The notes beneath the pieces were generated by a model. The model worked only from the letters and a program-made list of their open reading frames with translations. It ran no database searches and was not told the origin of the DNA. A DNA stretch of 64,000 bases, taken from assembly GCA_027382625.1 (NCBI GenBank), contig JAJKFJ010021596.1, positions 16,765-80,764 of the forward strand. The letters are read 5' to 3'. Of the stretch, positions 50,263 through 59,850 are shown piece after piece; within the stretch, counting starts at the first letter, position 1, and the number at the start of each line of letters is the position of its first letter. This DNA comes from Tetmemena sp. SeJ-2015 (taxonomy: Eukaryota; Ciliophora; Spirotrichea; Sporadotrichida; Oxytrichidae). The translations under genes were made by a program, and so were the position numbers.

Positions 50263-50727
50263 GAAGTCAGGTGTAATATTTGAAACCAAATAATTTACTC
50301 TTTAACTAGCTAAAAATATATGCTAAATTAATTTTTTATTTCGAAACATTTTTACTTAATTCAAAAGAAAAGAATGTTAGTCCAATTCATATGAAGATAA
50401 ATTTTCTTCCTGATTGTATATTTTATAAAAGGAATGATATTTTCCTATAGAATATATTAAATATAAAGAGATCAAAGAAAAAATCATTAGGTTTTAATTC
50501 ACAATTTGAAAAAAATTACGGTAGTCAGTCATATACTTTAATCTCTATGATTAAATGATTCAACCTTACTTTTTTTAAGAACATTAAGGTTGAATGTTGA
50601 ACACTATGGCTTGCTAAGTTATTTAATTAAATTTAAAAATGCAGCAATAAGATTAAAACCCCTACGATCAAATTGATCCGCTTGCTGTTTAGGAGTAGCA
50701 AATTTAATTGAGATTTCTCTTTTTTTA
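50263..50727. other. AT-rich intergenic spacer
   Basis: No coding evidence; 5' flank of the MFS gene. Confidence 0.5.
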
Positions 50728-51295
50728 TGCAAAGACAGGCAGGACCAACTCACGACTAAATAGTCAAATAAAATACTAGGACAAGAAGAACAAATCAAAA
50801 CAGTGGAAGAAAAAAGAAAACTCTAACCCCTCTTGAGATAGAATTCATTTAGCAATTTAATTTAAGTTTGATTAGAATAGCAGAGAGCATTGCTTGAGAA
50901 CATGAGGAATGATAGAAGCAGAGTGAGTATTGATGACATAGTCAAAGAAATTCCATTTGGAAAATTTTAGGTTTACATGATCTTAAATTAATAGCACATT
51001 GAATAATATTATGATCATCATCTTTGTGCTTATCTACAGTGCTCCATCAATAGTCGTTTACAACTACTCCTACTTCCTAATTTATCCCTAGTATCTTTGC
51101 ACAGTAGATGGGTCTGCTCCACCTCAAACGCCCCCAGGAATAGATTCGAATTCAACAGTGGAATACTACAAATGCACTAGAGAAGAGATGTGCCACTAAC
51201 AATAGAGCTTAGGAATCTACGAAAATTACCAGTACTAGGTAGATTGGAGTGACCCTTACTCTTTGAAGAACTGGATCAGAAAGCTGGGCTTAGAG
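50728..51295 (+). CDS. MFS transporter (SLC22/SV2-like), 5' part
   Basis: ATG 50728 (MQRQAGPTHDQIVKQNTRTR) leads, after AT-rich breaks, to MRNDRSRVSIDDIVKEIPFG, the usual cytosolic lead-in of SLC22/SV2-like carriers. TM1 follows, IIFVLIYSAPSIVVYNYSYF. An extracellular loop has Cys pairs (YLCTVDGSAPPQTPPGIDSN; YKCTREEMCHQQQSLGIYEN) and ends NWIRKLGLE. The frame then hits TGA in AT-rich DNA. The direct repeat AGAG at 51292-51295 recurs at 58073-58076, where the same frame resumes at TM2. Long loop 1 with cysteines is typical of SLC22 carriers. Confidence 0.75.
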
Positions 51296-51363
51296 TTAGT
51301 GAATTTTTCATGAATTTATAAGTAAAGAATATAATCTGTTTTACTTAGAATAAAATTATATAC

Positions 51364-51735
51364 CTATTGATCAATTCGAGCCACCTCTGAGCGGAAGAGA
51401 TTCCTCCACATTTTCCATTCTATTTTTGAATTGAGGCGAGCGAATATTGATCTCTTTGATATATGCTCCTCAAGACTTAAATAGCTCTTTCCTTGAACAC
51501 TTATCAGATCCACATCTGAGGCCCCAGTTAATGTAGCAGTTAGATGCTTAGGGATCGTCTTGAGATTAGTAGTTAATTGCCCTCCTCGCAGTCCTTTGTT
51601 CTTGAGGCTATCCGCGTCTTTTGATGTTTTCATGTCCTCGGCTAGCTCTTTCCACTAGCCTACTGTTATAACTAGCCACTGTTTGACCCCTACGACTATT
51701 ATAGTGACTTCGTTTGCTCCCTCACTAATTTATAT
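51364..51735 (-). CDS. Unknown coding-like block, no TGA stop in place
   Basis: A minus-strand frame reads SEGANEVTIIVVGVKQWLVI, QWKELAEDMKTSKDADSLKN, TATLTGASDVDLISVQGKSY and HISKRSIFARLNSKIEWKMW. Balanced amino-acid composition argues for real coding sequence. In ciliate code it continues past 51364 without TGA into the MFS antisense strand, so it is probably an MDS or a transposon ORF fragment. No family recognised. Confidence 0.4.
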
Positions 51736-51949
51736 ATTTTCCGTACTTATTAATTAAATTATAAGATCAAAATATTTCTTTATAGATTTATATTATATCA
51801 GTCCATCTAGGTTAACTATCATCTTACTTTCCTACTACTTTGTCACAGTTATTATCTTTGAGATATTTTTAACACATAGCAATATTTACTTAAAACAACT
51901 ATGCTATTTTGAGTGAGATTACTAGTGATGTACAAGCGTCCAATTACTG

Positions 51950-52350
51950 AAATATAATGGATTATTCACAATCAACTCAATCACAATCAGCTCAAGTGTC
52001 TCAATTGACTCACTTGACTCAATGAGCTCATTTGGTCACTTATCATTTAAAATATTCTATAAACAATTCTTTCATTGTAATAATCATGATAATTTCTATC
52101 TAAATATACTTTTCTTAGTTATCTTGTATGGAGGCTCAGGATGTGACTAGCATGCGACCAAGCTTTCTTTCAAAACTGTCTCAATTACTCAATGAGACAT
52201 TTGAGACAAGTAATCTGAAATTTAGAACACAAAGAACTTATTACAAAAGATTAATTAATTCACCATCTCAACAACTATCAAGTATTGTCTCAATTGGATA
52301 TCTCAAAACTGACTCATTTGACACATTTATTCAAAGATGGACTTGACTCC
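51950..52350. repeat. Degenerate TGTCTCAATT / GACTCA repeat zone
   Basis: The exact 10-mer TGTCTCAATT occurs at 51997-52006, 52177-52186 and 52286-52295. GACTCA-type hexamers occur in between and around (for example the run at 52008-52030). A short frame from 52128 to TGA at about 52346 spans part of it and is probably not a gene. Confidence 0.6.
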
Positions 52351-52836
52351 CCCCCAACAATTTTTCACGCATCAAACTACGAATACTACACATTTCAGTT
52401 GCGAAGCATTAACAAACCTTTATATATAAATATGTGATCCACTGTGTGTAAGATTCAATTTAAAATAGTGTTCGTGTTCAAACTAATTTAAAATTAACTA
52501 AAGAGAGTGTTTTATAGATTGACATGACCAAGATAAAAAGGATAAATAAAGCTCATTAAATATACAACTTAAAAGACCTATATTGAACTGAGGGGTACCG
52601 AGATGGAAGCAGCGATATGCAGAATAAACCCCAAGGATTTACTTCAGCATAACAAGCAAGTATCTCAAGCTCACGGGAAATTTATATGAATGAAAACCAA
52701 AATCATTTTATCAAAAGTGTCTGCACCTTTCCCTTTGCAATCTACATAATAATATACTCGAACCTGAGAAACGATAGCTCTCCCCCAGAAATTTAAAAGC
52801 AGTCATAATATCCTAGCACATACAATAGACCTAGCA

Positions 52837-53535
52837 GTGGTGAATTTTTGCGATTGCATACTTGTGTACGTCATCGACTTTCCCAGAATCCTTTCGCCCC
52901 TCTCGCTTGAGATTCTATGTTACCGTTTGACATATGGGATTAAGCGAAAGACAATTACTGTCCCAAGTACAAAGTTGCAAAATAAAAACTCAAATACGAT
53001 TTGGAGAATGTATTTAATAATTTTCCTGCATCAATTATCAGAAATCAGCCATCCGGAAGTTTGCAATCTGAATCCTCATTTCTGACAAGTGTTTATGTTT
53101 ACTCAAGCAACTAGGACTGATCATTAGTACACAAGTAATAGAAATACACAATATAAAAAGTCCCAGTTGGATAACACAAGACATGTAAAGCTTATGTGAA
53201 ATTGTTTTGCCGTCGTTGTAGAGATTCTCACTTTGTCTAAGCCTTGAAATCTTTTACTCTGAACAGCATTCGATTTACCAGTCGATTGCCACTGGCATAA
53301 TGTTCACACCTTATCCGGGAGGCTGCAAGATATCTTTGAAGACAGAAAGTTAGCAATAGTGCTTGACAATCTGAGAGTCCATCATAGCAAGAGAATCAAA
53401 GCACTCTGCAAGGAACTCTCACGACATATTCGACTTATTTTCACGCCTACCCTACTCGACCTCCGCACGAGTGAACACATCCATAAGAGAATTACTATTC
53501 TTTGCTCAAAACTAATACAAAAAAACTTAAGCTGA
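52837..53535 (+). pseudogene. Decayed Tc1/mariner-type (TBE-like) DDE transposase
   Basis: The C-terminal catalytic half is open from about 53297: LAIVLDNLRVHHSKRIKALC, KELSRHIRLIFTPTLLDLRT, SEHIHKRI. It aligns with the Tc1/IS630 blocks LVLDNA..HKSK and PPYSPDLNPIE. The second Asp (codon 53365-53367) and the final Glu (53473-53475) are retained with 35 residues between. The region normally reading PYSPDLNPIE is altered to TPTLLDLRTSE. An upstream segment in another frame (52837-53085; LTYGIKRKTITVPSTKLQNK) fits the N-terminal part. Frame changes and a missing first-Asp block suggest decay or internal eliminated DNA. TBE elements of Oxytricha carry a 42-kDa transposase of this superfamily. The catalytic-core call is good; the TBE assignment is inferred from context. 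Confidence 0.65.
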
Positions 53536-53907
53536 AGAGCATTCACTCATAAGCGAAAAAATAAATCAGCAAGGAACTCGTCGAACTCTGCCCGCGTACA
53601 ACAGTCATTTAGTTTGATAGATGATAAGATAGTGAGAGAGCTATGTGTGAATAAGTTAAATTAGTTAGGAATAACTCTTAAGTGAATTAATTCAAATGTT
53701 AAATCTCACCTTTGAGAGATTTTAAGTTAGTCCCTCTTGGCTTTGATTCATAGGATTGTGAGCTGAAGCATCTATCATAAGCATGTTTGATTGATAGGAG
53801 TGCTTTGAGCTGAGCTAGGCCATCGGCATTCTTGAATCTCTTCAATGATGCTAGTGGAGGAGGGTTCTACTTCTATCGTCTGGCTTTGAAAACCTTTGCT
53901 GATTGCT

Positions 53908-54362
53908 TCATGAGCTAGAGTGCTCTGCCGTTTTTCTCTGTAAAATATGTTTAAGTAATTGAATGATATTTTTACTTGAGATAAAGGGATGGCTAGTGAG
54001 TTGAGATAGCCATTCATCTGAGATGAGTATATAGTCGCTCTTGACATTATCACCGGAGGCTGCATTCCTCTTGTCTTAAGTAGTCTTGACAATGTGTGCA
54101 AGGTAGTCTGGCTGGAGGGTATTTACAACGTTGAAGAAGTATTGCCGATCGATTGGCTTAGACTTATCATCCATGTCTGGTAAGAATCTCAGCAGATCTC
54201 CATCGTCTCGAACTCCCTTAAACACATGTCAGACTGAGAGTTCATCGTATTTAGGGACCTTGGTCATCTTGACATCCGACATCTTCAAGAGTCTCTTGTC
54301 GCCTTTGAGTATCAGCCTGAAGTAGTCCCGGTTCACTCCATCGATCGGTGGCATGTAGTAGC
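53908..54362 (-). pseudogene. Minus-strand ORF beside the transposase, possible TBE accessory ORF
   Basis: One frame reads YYMPPIDGVNRDYFRLILKG, LLKMSDVKMTKVPKYDELSV, then TGA at 54229-54231, then HVFKGVRDDGDLLRFLPDMD, QYFFNVVNTLQPDYLAHIVK and SDYILISDEWLSQLTSHPFI, closing at TGA 53908-53910. Apart from the internal TGA it is a well-formed protein. The fragment lies beside, and opposite in strand to, the DDE transposase, as expected for one of the two accessory ORFs (22 and 57 kDa) of TBE elements. Identity with the 22-kDa ORF is a guess. Confidence 0.4.
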
Positions 54363-54987
54363 ACACTAAAATTAAAAAGTTTTAAAGCTAATATTATTGT
54401 CTTACGTATCTCGGCTAAGTATGTGTAGAGATTCATGCTTCACTCTGAGCGACCAGAGATTCTTGAAGGCACCACATCTTCATTAGCTCTCGTCAAATTT
54501 CATCTCATGCGACTGCTGCAATCAGTTCCACTTTCTTTTCTAGATCATCCGCATAATCTCAAGTCTGAAGTTTGTTCATGATGAGATTATTATCTTTTAA
54601 CCTCACTGATTCATAATAAGATAGCTTTTGATTACCGATTTCCCATAATAGTTGATGAGCTACTTATCATTGCGAAGTAAATATGAAGAGATTTTTGATT
54701 TTTCTCCTTTATATCATGTCTAACCAAAGCCAGGATATCTATAATTGCCGTTATGAATTCTATTATTGATTATTTATTTTTTGTGATAATTTCGATCTGA
54801 TCCATTTTGTTGTTTGTTTCTATCATCGTCACGAAAATGATATACTTGTGGGTTCTCTGATATATTCAATCAGCAGTGACGTGACACTTTGCATAGAGGT
54901 TATGTCATGAACAGCGCCATGCGGAAAAATTGAAAATGCGCATTCTTTGAATACCCTAATATATATAATAATATCATATATTAAATA

Positions 54988-56659
54988 ATGAACGGGCAAG
55001 GTAATTCAAACTTCCGAACAGCGAACGACTCTCATATGAAGATGGTCCGTATCAGGATGCTAAAGCATTATGAACACTTCACTGAAAACTAGTCATAGAC
55101 TACCTTTGCACTCTAAATGTTAACTTTGACACACTCATTACAGCTTGGATACAGAGGCTAGAAGCAAGATGAAGTAAGTAAAATCATCAAAAACACTATT
55201 TGATTATGATAATTCATTTTCAGTAGATGAAGGGAATCATAGTTCGATATGACACATGCATGCGTATTGAAATCTATTCAGGCAAACTCTTTGTTCCTAA
55301 AACAAATCACAAAGGGATTCAATCTCACCATAAGGAAGATATAAAATCACAATCTCTCAAAAAGCCAACCTCTCTCCCAATACCGAACTCGATGAATTAG
55401 GGAGTTCATAAGAGTCAAAAGATAAAAGCTGAATAGAAAAGGTCCCTCCTTAATCTAAGAGAACGATGATGAACTTATCAACTATCTCTCCAATTTCTAT
55501 CGAGAGTAATATAAAAGAGGAGGGCTCTTTTGACAAGCAAGATAAGGCAACTCTCGAAACATCTTCTCTTCATAACCCTGAAACGTAGCTCCAATAGATT
55601 AAAGTCTCATAAAAGTATTTAAATTTATATTAGAAAACTACAACGACCTAGAGATGAGATCATGAAGCTTCAGTTCAAAAACAATTAATAATGGAAAAAA
55701 ATTTATCGAAAACCTCAACTCATGCTTCATCTCTCACGACATGGTTTGATTTTGCAGTACCAAATTAGTCTCGAGTAAGAGGAAGCTTCTCTCACGCTTT
55801 CAGATAGAGGTAGACTCATATGAGTTTCGAACTGAGAATGCTGATTTTAACTAAGTACTTAATATTCACTTACAGGAGTCGACAGACCCTGAACCATACA
55901 TCTTCCACATTGAGGATATAACATCTGATATTCATACCTCTCTATCCATTTCGAAAACTCGAATCAACATTTCAGAAAACTAGGCTCTATGCTCAATTAC
56001 TATTTTTAGATAAATATACTAACCCTTAACAGGTACCTGCAGGATAATGATATTCCTTACAACCCACACTTTATCGGCCTCCTGGTTGAGTATTAACCTC
56101 TAATGCTTAGAGATAACATGCAACTTGAATAGCACTCTGCATCAATATAACAATATATTAAAGAGCTAGGCTTTAATGAGATTGAGTCAAAGTGCATTCA
56201 GCACGACAAGTGACAATTTTGGATCAGTGCAAAGACAACATGGACAAGGGTATTTCGATCCTCAAGAAGATCATGGGCTACGATGAGCAAACTCTATTAT
56301 ACTTTATTTAGGTTGTTTAACTAAGACCTACTATGTAGCTGCCTGCTGCAGAGACATTCTTTCTCTTCATCAACAACGAGCGGAAAGAATAAAGCTCCAC
56401 TCGAGCGATGTCTGAATCAAATTCTTCAAATCAAATTAAAAATTTATCAAAATAAATAATTGCGAATGTGGTGTATCGGGGAGACTCATTGTTTGTGATG
56501 AACGAAATAATGACAAATTATGAGGAGGAAGAAATTTCGAAGGTATCCCAACGACCGAACTTCATAGTTCTTCTTCAAATAGTTTTGAAAGCTTAGTGCT
56601 AAGAATATGTGGAAATACAAATATATATTCCAAGAGAGGCATTTCCTCATATGATTTGA
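54988..56659 (+). CDS. Unknown protein nested inside the MFS insert
   Basis: ATG 54988 opens MNGQGNSNFRTANDSHMKMV, then RIRMLKHYEHFTENQSQTTF. After an AT-rich break comes MKGIIVRYDTCMRIEIYSGK. Later pieces are KLLSRFQIEVDSYEFRTENA, TDPEPYIFHIEDITSDIHTS, NPHFIGLLVEYQPLMLRDNM, IKELGFNEIESKCIQHDKQ, MDKGISILKKIMGYDEQTLL and LPAAETFFLFINNERKEQSS. The end is VSQRPNFIVLLQIVLKAQC, followed by a tail to TGA 56657-56659. The LPAAETFFLFIN stretch recalls the ..FFL.VN block of ATG8-like ubiquitin folds, but the rest does not fit, so no function is assigned. Several AT-rich breaks suggest ordinary MDS/IES structure, so this looks like a host gene nested in the insert rather than transposon coding. Confidence 0.45.
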
Positions 56660-57512
56660 AAAGCGAAGGAATAATTTGGAAAGAATTGAGTTAACTAGGT
56701 CGCGAAAAAGTTTGAAAAATTTTGTGAATTGAATACAACACAACTAAGTAGCAAAGCAACTATTAGCAGGCTATCTGCTTAGTGCCGATCGTACAGTACT
56801 ATTCCTGAGTGTCATCTTTCTACTGCATCTTGTAAAACGTGGCTCCAACAAGCATGATAGTGGTACTGGAGTAGCCGAGGGAAGAAAGTCCTCATCTTGA
56901 GTTGCTCAACGATTATTATTATATAACGCTAGGTCCTTAGATTGTGATAGTCTAAATTCATTCTAGAATCATTTGAGTGCATTATTTCCATTAAAAACTG
57001 TTATGGATAGAAGAACACTCATGACAATAGTAATAGTTGATGTGAGTATGAAGCATAATTTCAGCCTACGCACACACCCATCTTCACACGATAATTTAAG
57101 GAAACCGAATGATTATGATATAAATATTGGGGCACTGACCTCCTCACTCGACTGCATCTATTCAGCTGTGCGCGACTTCTCAATTTCCTGGTTATGTCTA
57201 AATCATTTAGAAAACTCTTGGATAAACCTAAAATTCTCTCCTTACTCAGAAGTAAGTAGAAATTTGTATCAAGGCAATCTTCACATCAAAAAGACATTTC
57301 GAGGTAGATATCAATATCAAATCTATATGAGAAATTAATAGATGCTTTAATTACTAACACATCAAGATTTAGAGGTAGAAAGCGGTATTATCTTATGAGC
57401 CAGACTTCCTCTATAAGCTTTTTTCTAGTAAGAAAGTTAATGTACAGTATAAAAATTAATTCGGTATAGGGAGTGATCAGTACTTCATAGAGAGGGGGAG
57501 ATTTTTTTTACT

Positions 57513-58008
57513 ATGAGAACTTTAGATGGCAGATTCCAGCAATGCTACTCTGTGTAGTATTTGATGCTTGACTTCAAGGAATGCTGCGGAGTACAACACG
57601 AGCATTTCGGACCAAGAGCGCACAAAGTGATAATATCTTGGCAACATTTCAACTGCGAAGTCTATTAGCGGGCTTAAATTTATAGATAGGCAGAAGCTCT
57701 AGATCCAGACATTCCTACACCAATCAGTAGAATACATCAGGCAGGTAAGCTACTAGTTCGAAGAGCTAAGATCTTTAAGCATGGAAAGCTACTCGATTTG
57801 TCAAAGTCTCTTTTTGATATAGAGAAACTACTCGAAGGTGTCTACCAAAAGAGAACACAAAGGACCTCATCAGACTCCAGCAATAGCTTGAGAAAAGATG
57901 AAATTAAATCGCTCTAGCACTGCAAACAGTCTAGGCGAAAAAGATTTTACGAAAAATTTATGAGATATTCCATTCCCATCTTCGTTTGTCATTAGAAGGG
58001 TGCCAAAT
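57513..58008 (+). CDS. Unknown Cys/His-containing ORF at the right edge of the insert
   Basis: ATG 57513 opens MRTLDGRFQQCYSVQYLMLD, then FKECCGVQHEHFGPRAHKVI, HFNCEVYQRAQIYRQAEALD, TPISRIHQAGKLLVRRAKIF and LLDLSKSLFDIEKLLEGVYQ, followed by a Ser/Lys/Arg-rich tail. Closely spaced Cys and His residues could form a zinc site. It has no TGA and its frame runs through AT-rich DNA directly into the MFS TM2 frame at about 58060, probably by chance. It may be part of a transposon accessory ORF or a foreign MDS. Confidence 0.4.
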
Positions 58009-58072
58009 AATAATTAGTTCTCAAAGAAAATGTATTTCATTATTATTTACCAAAAAAATTTACTAAGTGCTC

Positions 58073-59502
58073 AGAGCCTTATGTAATTGGACTCTTCGGT
58101 ACTCTAGAGTTTGCTGGACAGTTATTTGCCTGCTTTATTTTCCCACCTCTTGCAGATCTTCTTGGTAGGAGGGTTTTCACATTCATAGGTCTTGGAATGC
58201 AGGCAATCGTATTTGTAGGGCTGATTGCCTTCAGAAACCTGGAACTATTTTTCTTGCTGATCTTCATTCTTGGTAACGCAGCCATCATTAGATATCTGAT
58301 TGTGTATGCACATCTGATGGAGTTCGTAGCAGCGCGGCAGAATTTAATAACAGGAGTTTTCATGTTCATGGATGGGCTAGTTTACATATTCTCGCCGCTT
58401 ATACTCATTTATCTCACCAATAAGACATCTTATATAATTTCAATGTATGTTGACTTCATATTTCAATTCAAATCTTACCTAGTGTACCTAGCGTTAGTCT
58501 CATCAGTGATGGCGATAGTATTCCTTGCATTTGGGCTGCACATGCCAGAGTCTTTGAAATTCTCATTGGCAAAACAGGACATCATGAAGTTCCAAAATGA
58601 CATGGACTATATTTGTACTATGAATAAGGCAACAGAGTAACAAGTGGATAATATCAACTCTCTCGTTGAAAAGTACTGTAATCAAGTGAGACAAGAAGCT
58701 CTCTTGATGCAGAAGAGTTAAATGGTCCCAACTAGCAGGTGGCAAGGACTCAAATAGATGGTACACAGCTAGGACTCTCAAATGAGGAATCTGATGCTCA
58801 TGACTATTTGTTGGAGTAGTACCACTTTCACTTATTTCTTAGTCATCTTCTATGTCAAGTATTTGCCAGGAGATATCTACACTAACTAACTTAAAATATC
58901 GTGAATAATTCATTCTTGTCAAGTCTAATATTAAGCTGAAGAATATATGAAACGACTATTCTTATTTGTAAACTAGATTGTGTCAGGATTTTCAAGTTTT
59001 GCATATTTAGCAGCTCCCTTCATGGCAAGAAAATATGACAACAGACAGATAATGCTGATAGGAAACACCATATCTTTGATCTTCTTAGTGATAATGATAG
59101 TATTCCAGCTAGTGGAGGTGAATGCTGTTCTTTACTCCTTCATTTTCCTGCTGTTCAAGTGCGGAGTGACTCTCGTTTTCCTTTCACTTTTCATTATCCA
59201 CATAGACCTCTTCCACATTTAGTTATTTGCTTCTAGTTATGGAATATGCAACATAGTTTCTAGAATATTCACACTCGGTGCTCCTATTGTAGCTGAGTTT
59301 GAAGAGAGATTAGTCCCTTTGCTCATTATGATAACATAAATAAAATCAATTAGATGTTAAATTTTTAGAGATTGAATTATGATGATTGAAGAATAAATAG
59401 ATTGAATATGATATAAATATGATGGTGATGAACGTTCTAGCTTTAATTGCAAACTACTTCTTAAAGATGAGATCTAAGGGATAGAACTACTCCAATAGCT
59501 GA
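58073..59502 (+). CDS. MFS transporter (SLC22/SV2-like), 3' part
   Basis: Resumes at the AGAG pointer with EPYVIGLFGTLEFAGQLFAC (TM2) and FPPLADLLGRRVFTFIGLGM, the MFS G-x-L-x-D-x-x-G-R-R loop 2-3 signature. Further TMs are LELFFLLIFILGNAAIIRYL, VFMFMDGLVYIFSPLILIYL and LVYLALVSSVMAIVFLAFGL, followed by the MPESLKF motif after TM6. The large central loop (about 58560-58780) contains basic and polar residues. The second half includes SGFSSFAYLAAPFMARKYDN with RQIMLIGNTISLIFLVIM, then SYGICNIVSRIFTLGAPIVA. TM12 probably spans 59290-59340, with a last MDS near 59415 ending KMRSKGQNYSNS, TGA 59500-59502. The substrate is unknown; organic ions are typical for the family. Confidence 0.82.
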
Positions 59503-59850
59503 TTAAATCCTATCTACCAACCTAAAAGGGTTATTTAAAATTTGTAAAACTGTAAATAATTTCAGAGAGTCAACATTCTCATAACAACAAGAAGTAAATA
59601 TATTTTAGCTCTTTAACGATTAGCATATGATTCAGCTTTATATTTAGAGGTAAGATTTGTTGGCAAGTACTGAAATATCATTAAGATTTGAGAGGTGTTC
59701 ATCTATTTACTAGGGAGAATCCTCCTCAAATCTTACGAACAATTACCATCCTTATAATTTATTGCTATATTCGTCTATTTTAACAGAAAAATTTACTTTC
59801 TCTCATAATTCTCCAATATTATAACTAAATAATCGAGCCTATCTCTAATA
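59503..59850. other. AT-rich intergenic spacer
   Basis: No coding evidence; 5' flank of the ALDH gene. Confidence 0.5.

Larger units (their letters stand above)
51296..58072. other. 6.8-kb germline insert splitting the MFS gene
   Basis: Lies between TM1 and TM2 of one transporter. It carries, left to right: a minus-strand coding-like block (51364-51735), a TGTCTCAATT-repeat zone (51950-52350), a decayed DDE transposase (52837-53535), a minus-strand ORF with an in-frame TGA (53908-54362), an unrelated plus-strand gene (54988-56659), a short minus-strand coding-like patch (about 56760-56880) and a plus-strand ORF (57513-58008). It is therefore a composite of transposon debris and foreign MDSs rather than a simple IES. 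Recognition rests on the AGAG junction and the continuity of the MFS protein across it. Confidence 0.7.

Noticed and set aside
52128..52346. Short plus-strand ORF inside the repeat zone as a gene
   Set aside because: Its residues follow the TGTCTCAATT/GACTCA repeats and it has no coding-like features beyond being open.
56300..56420. ATG8-family assignment for the nested gene
   Set aside because: Only a short FFLFIN-like stretch agrees; the rest of the protein does not fit.
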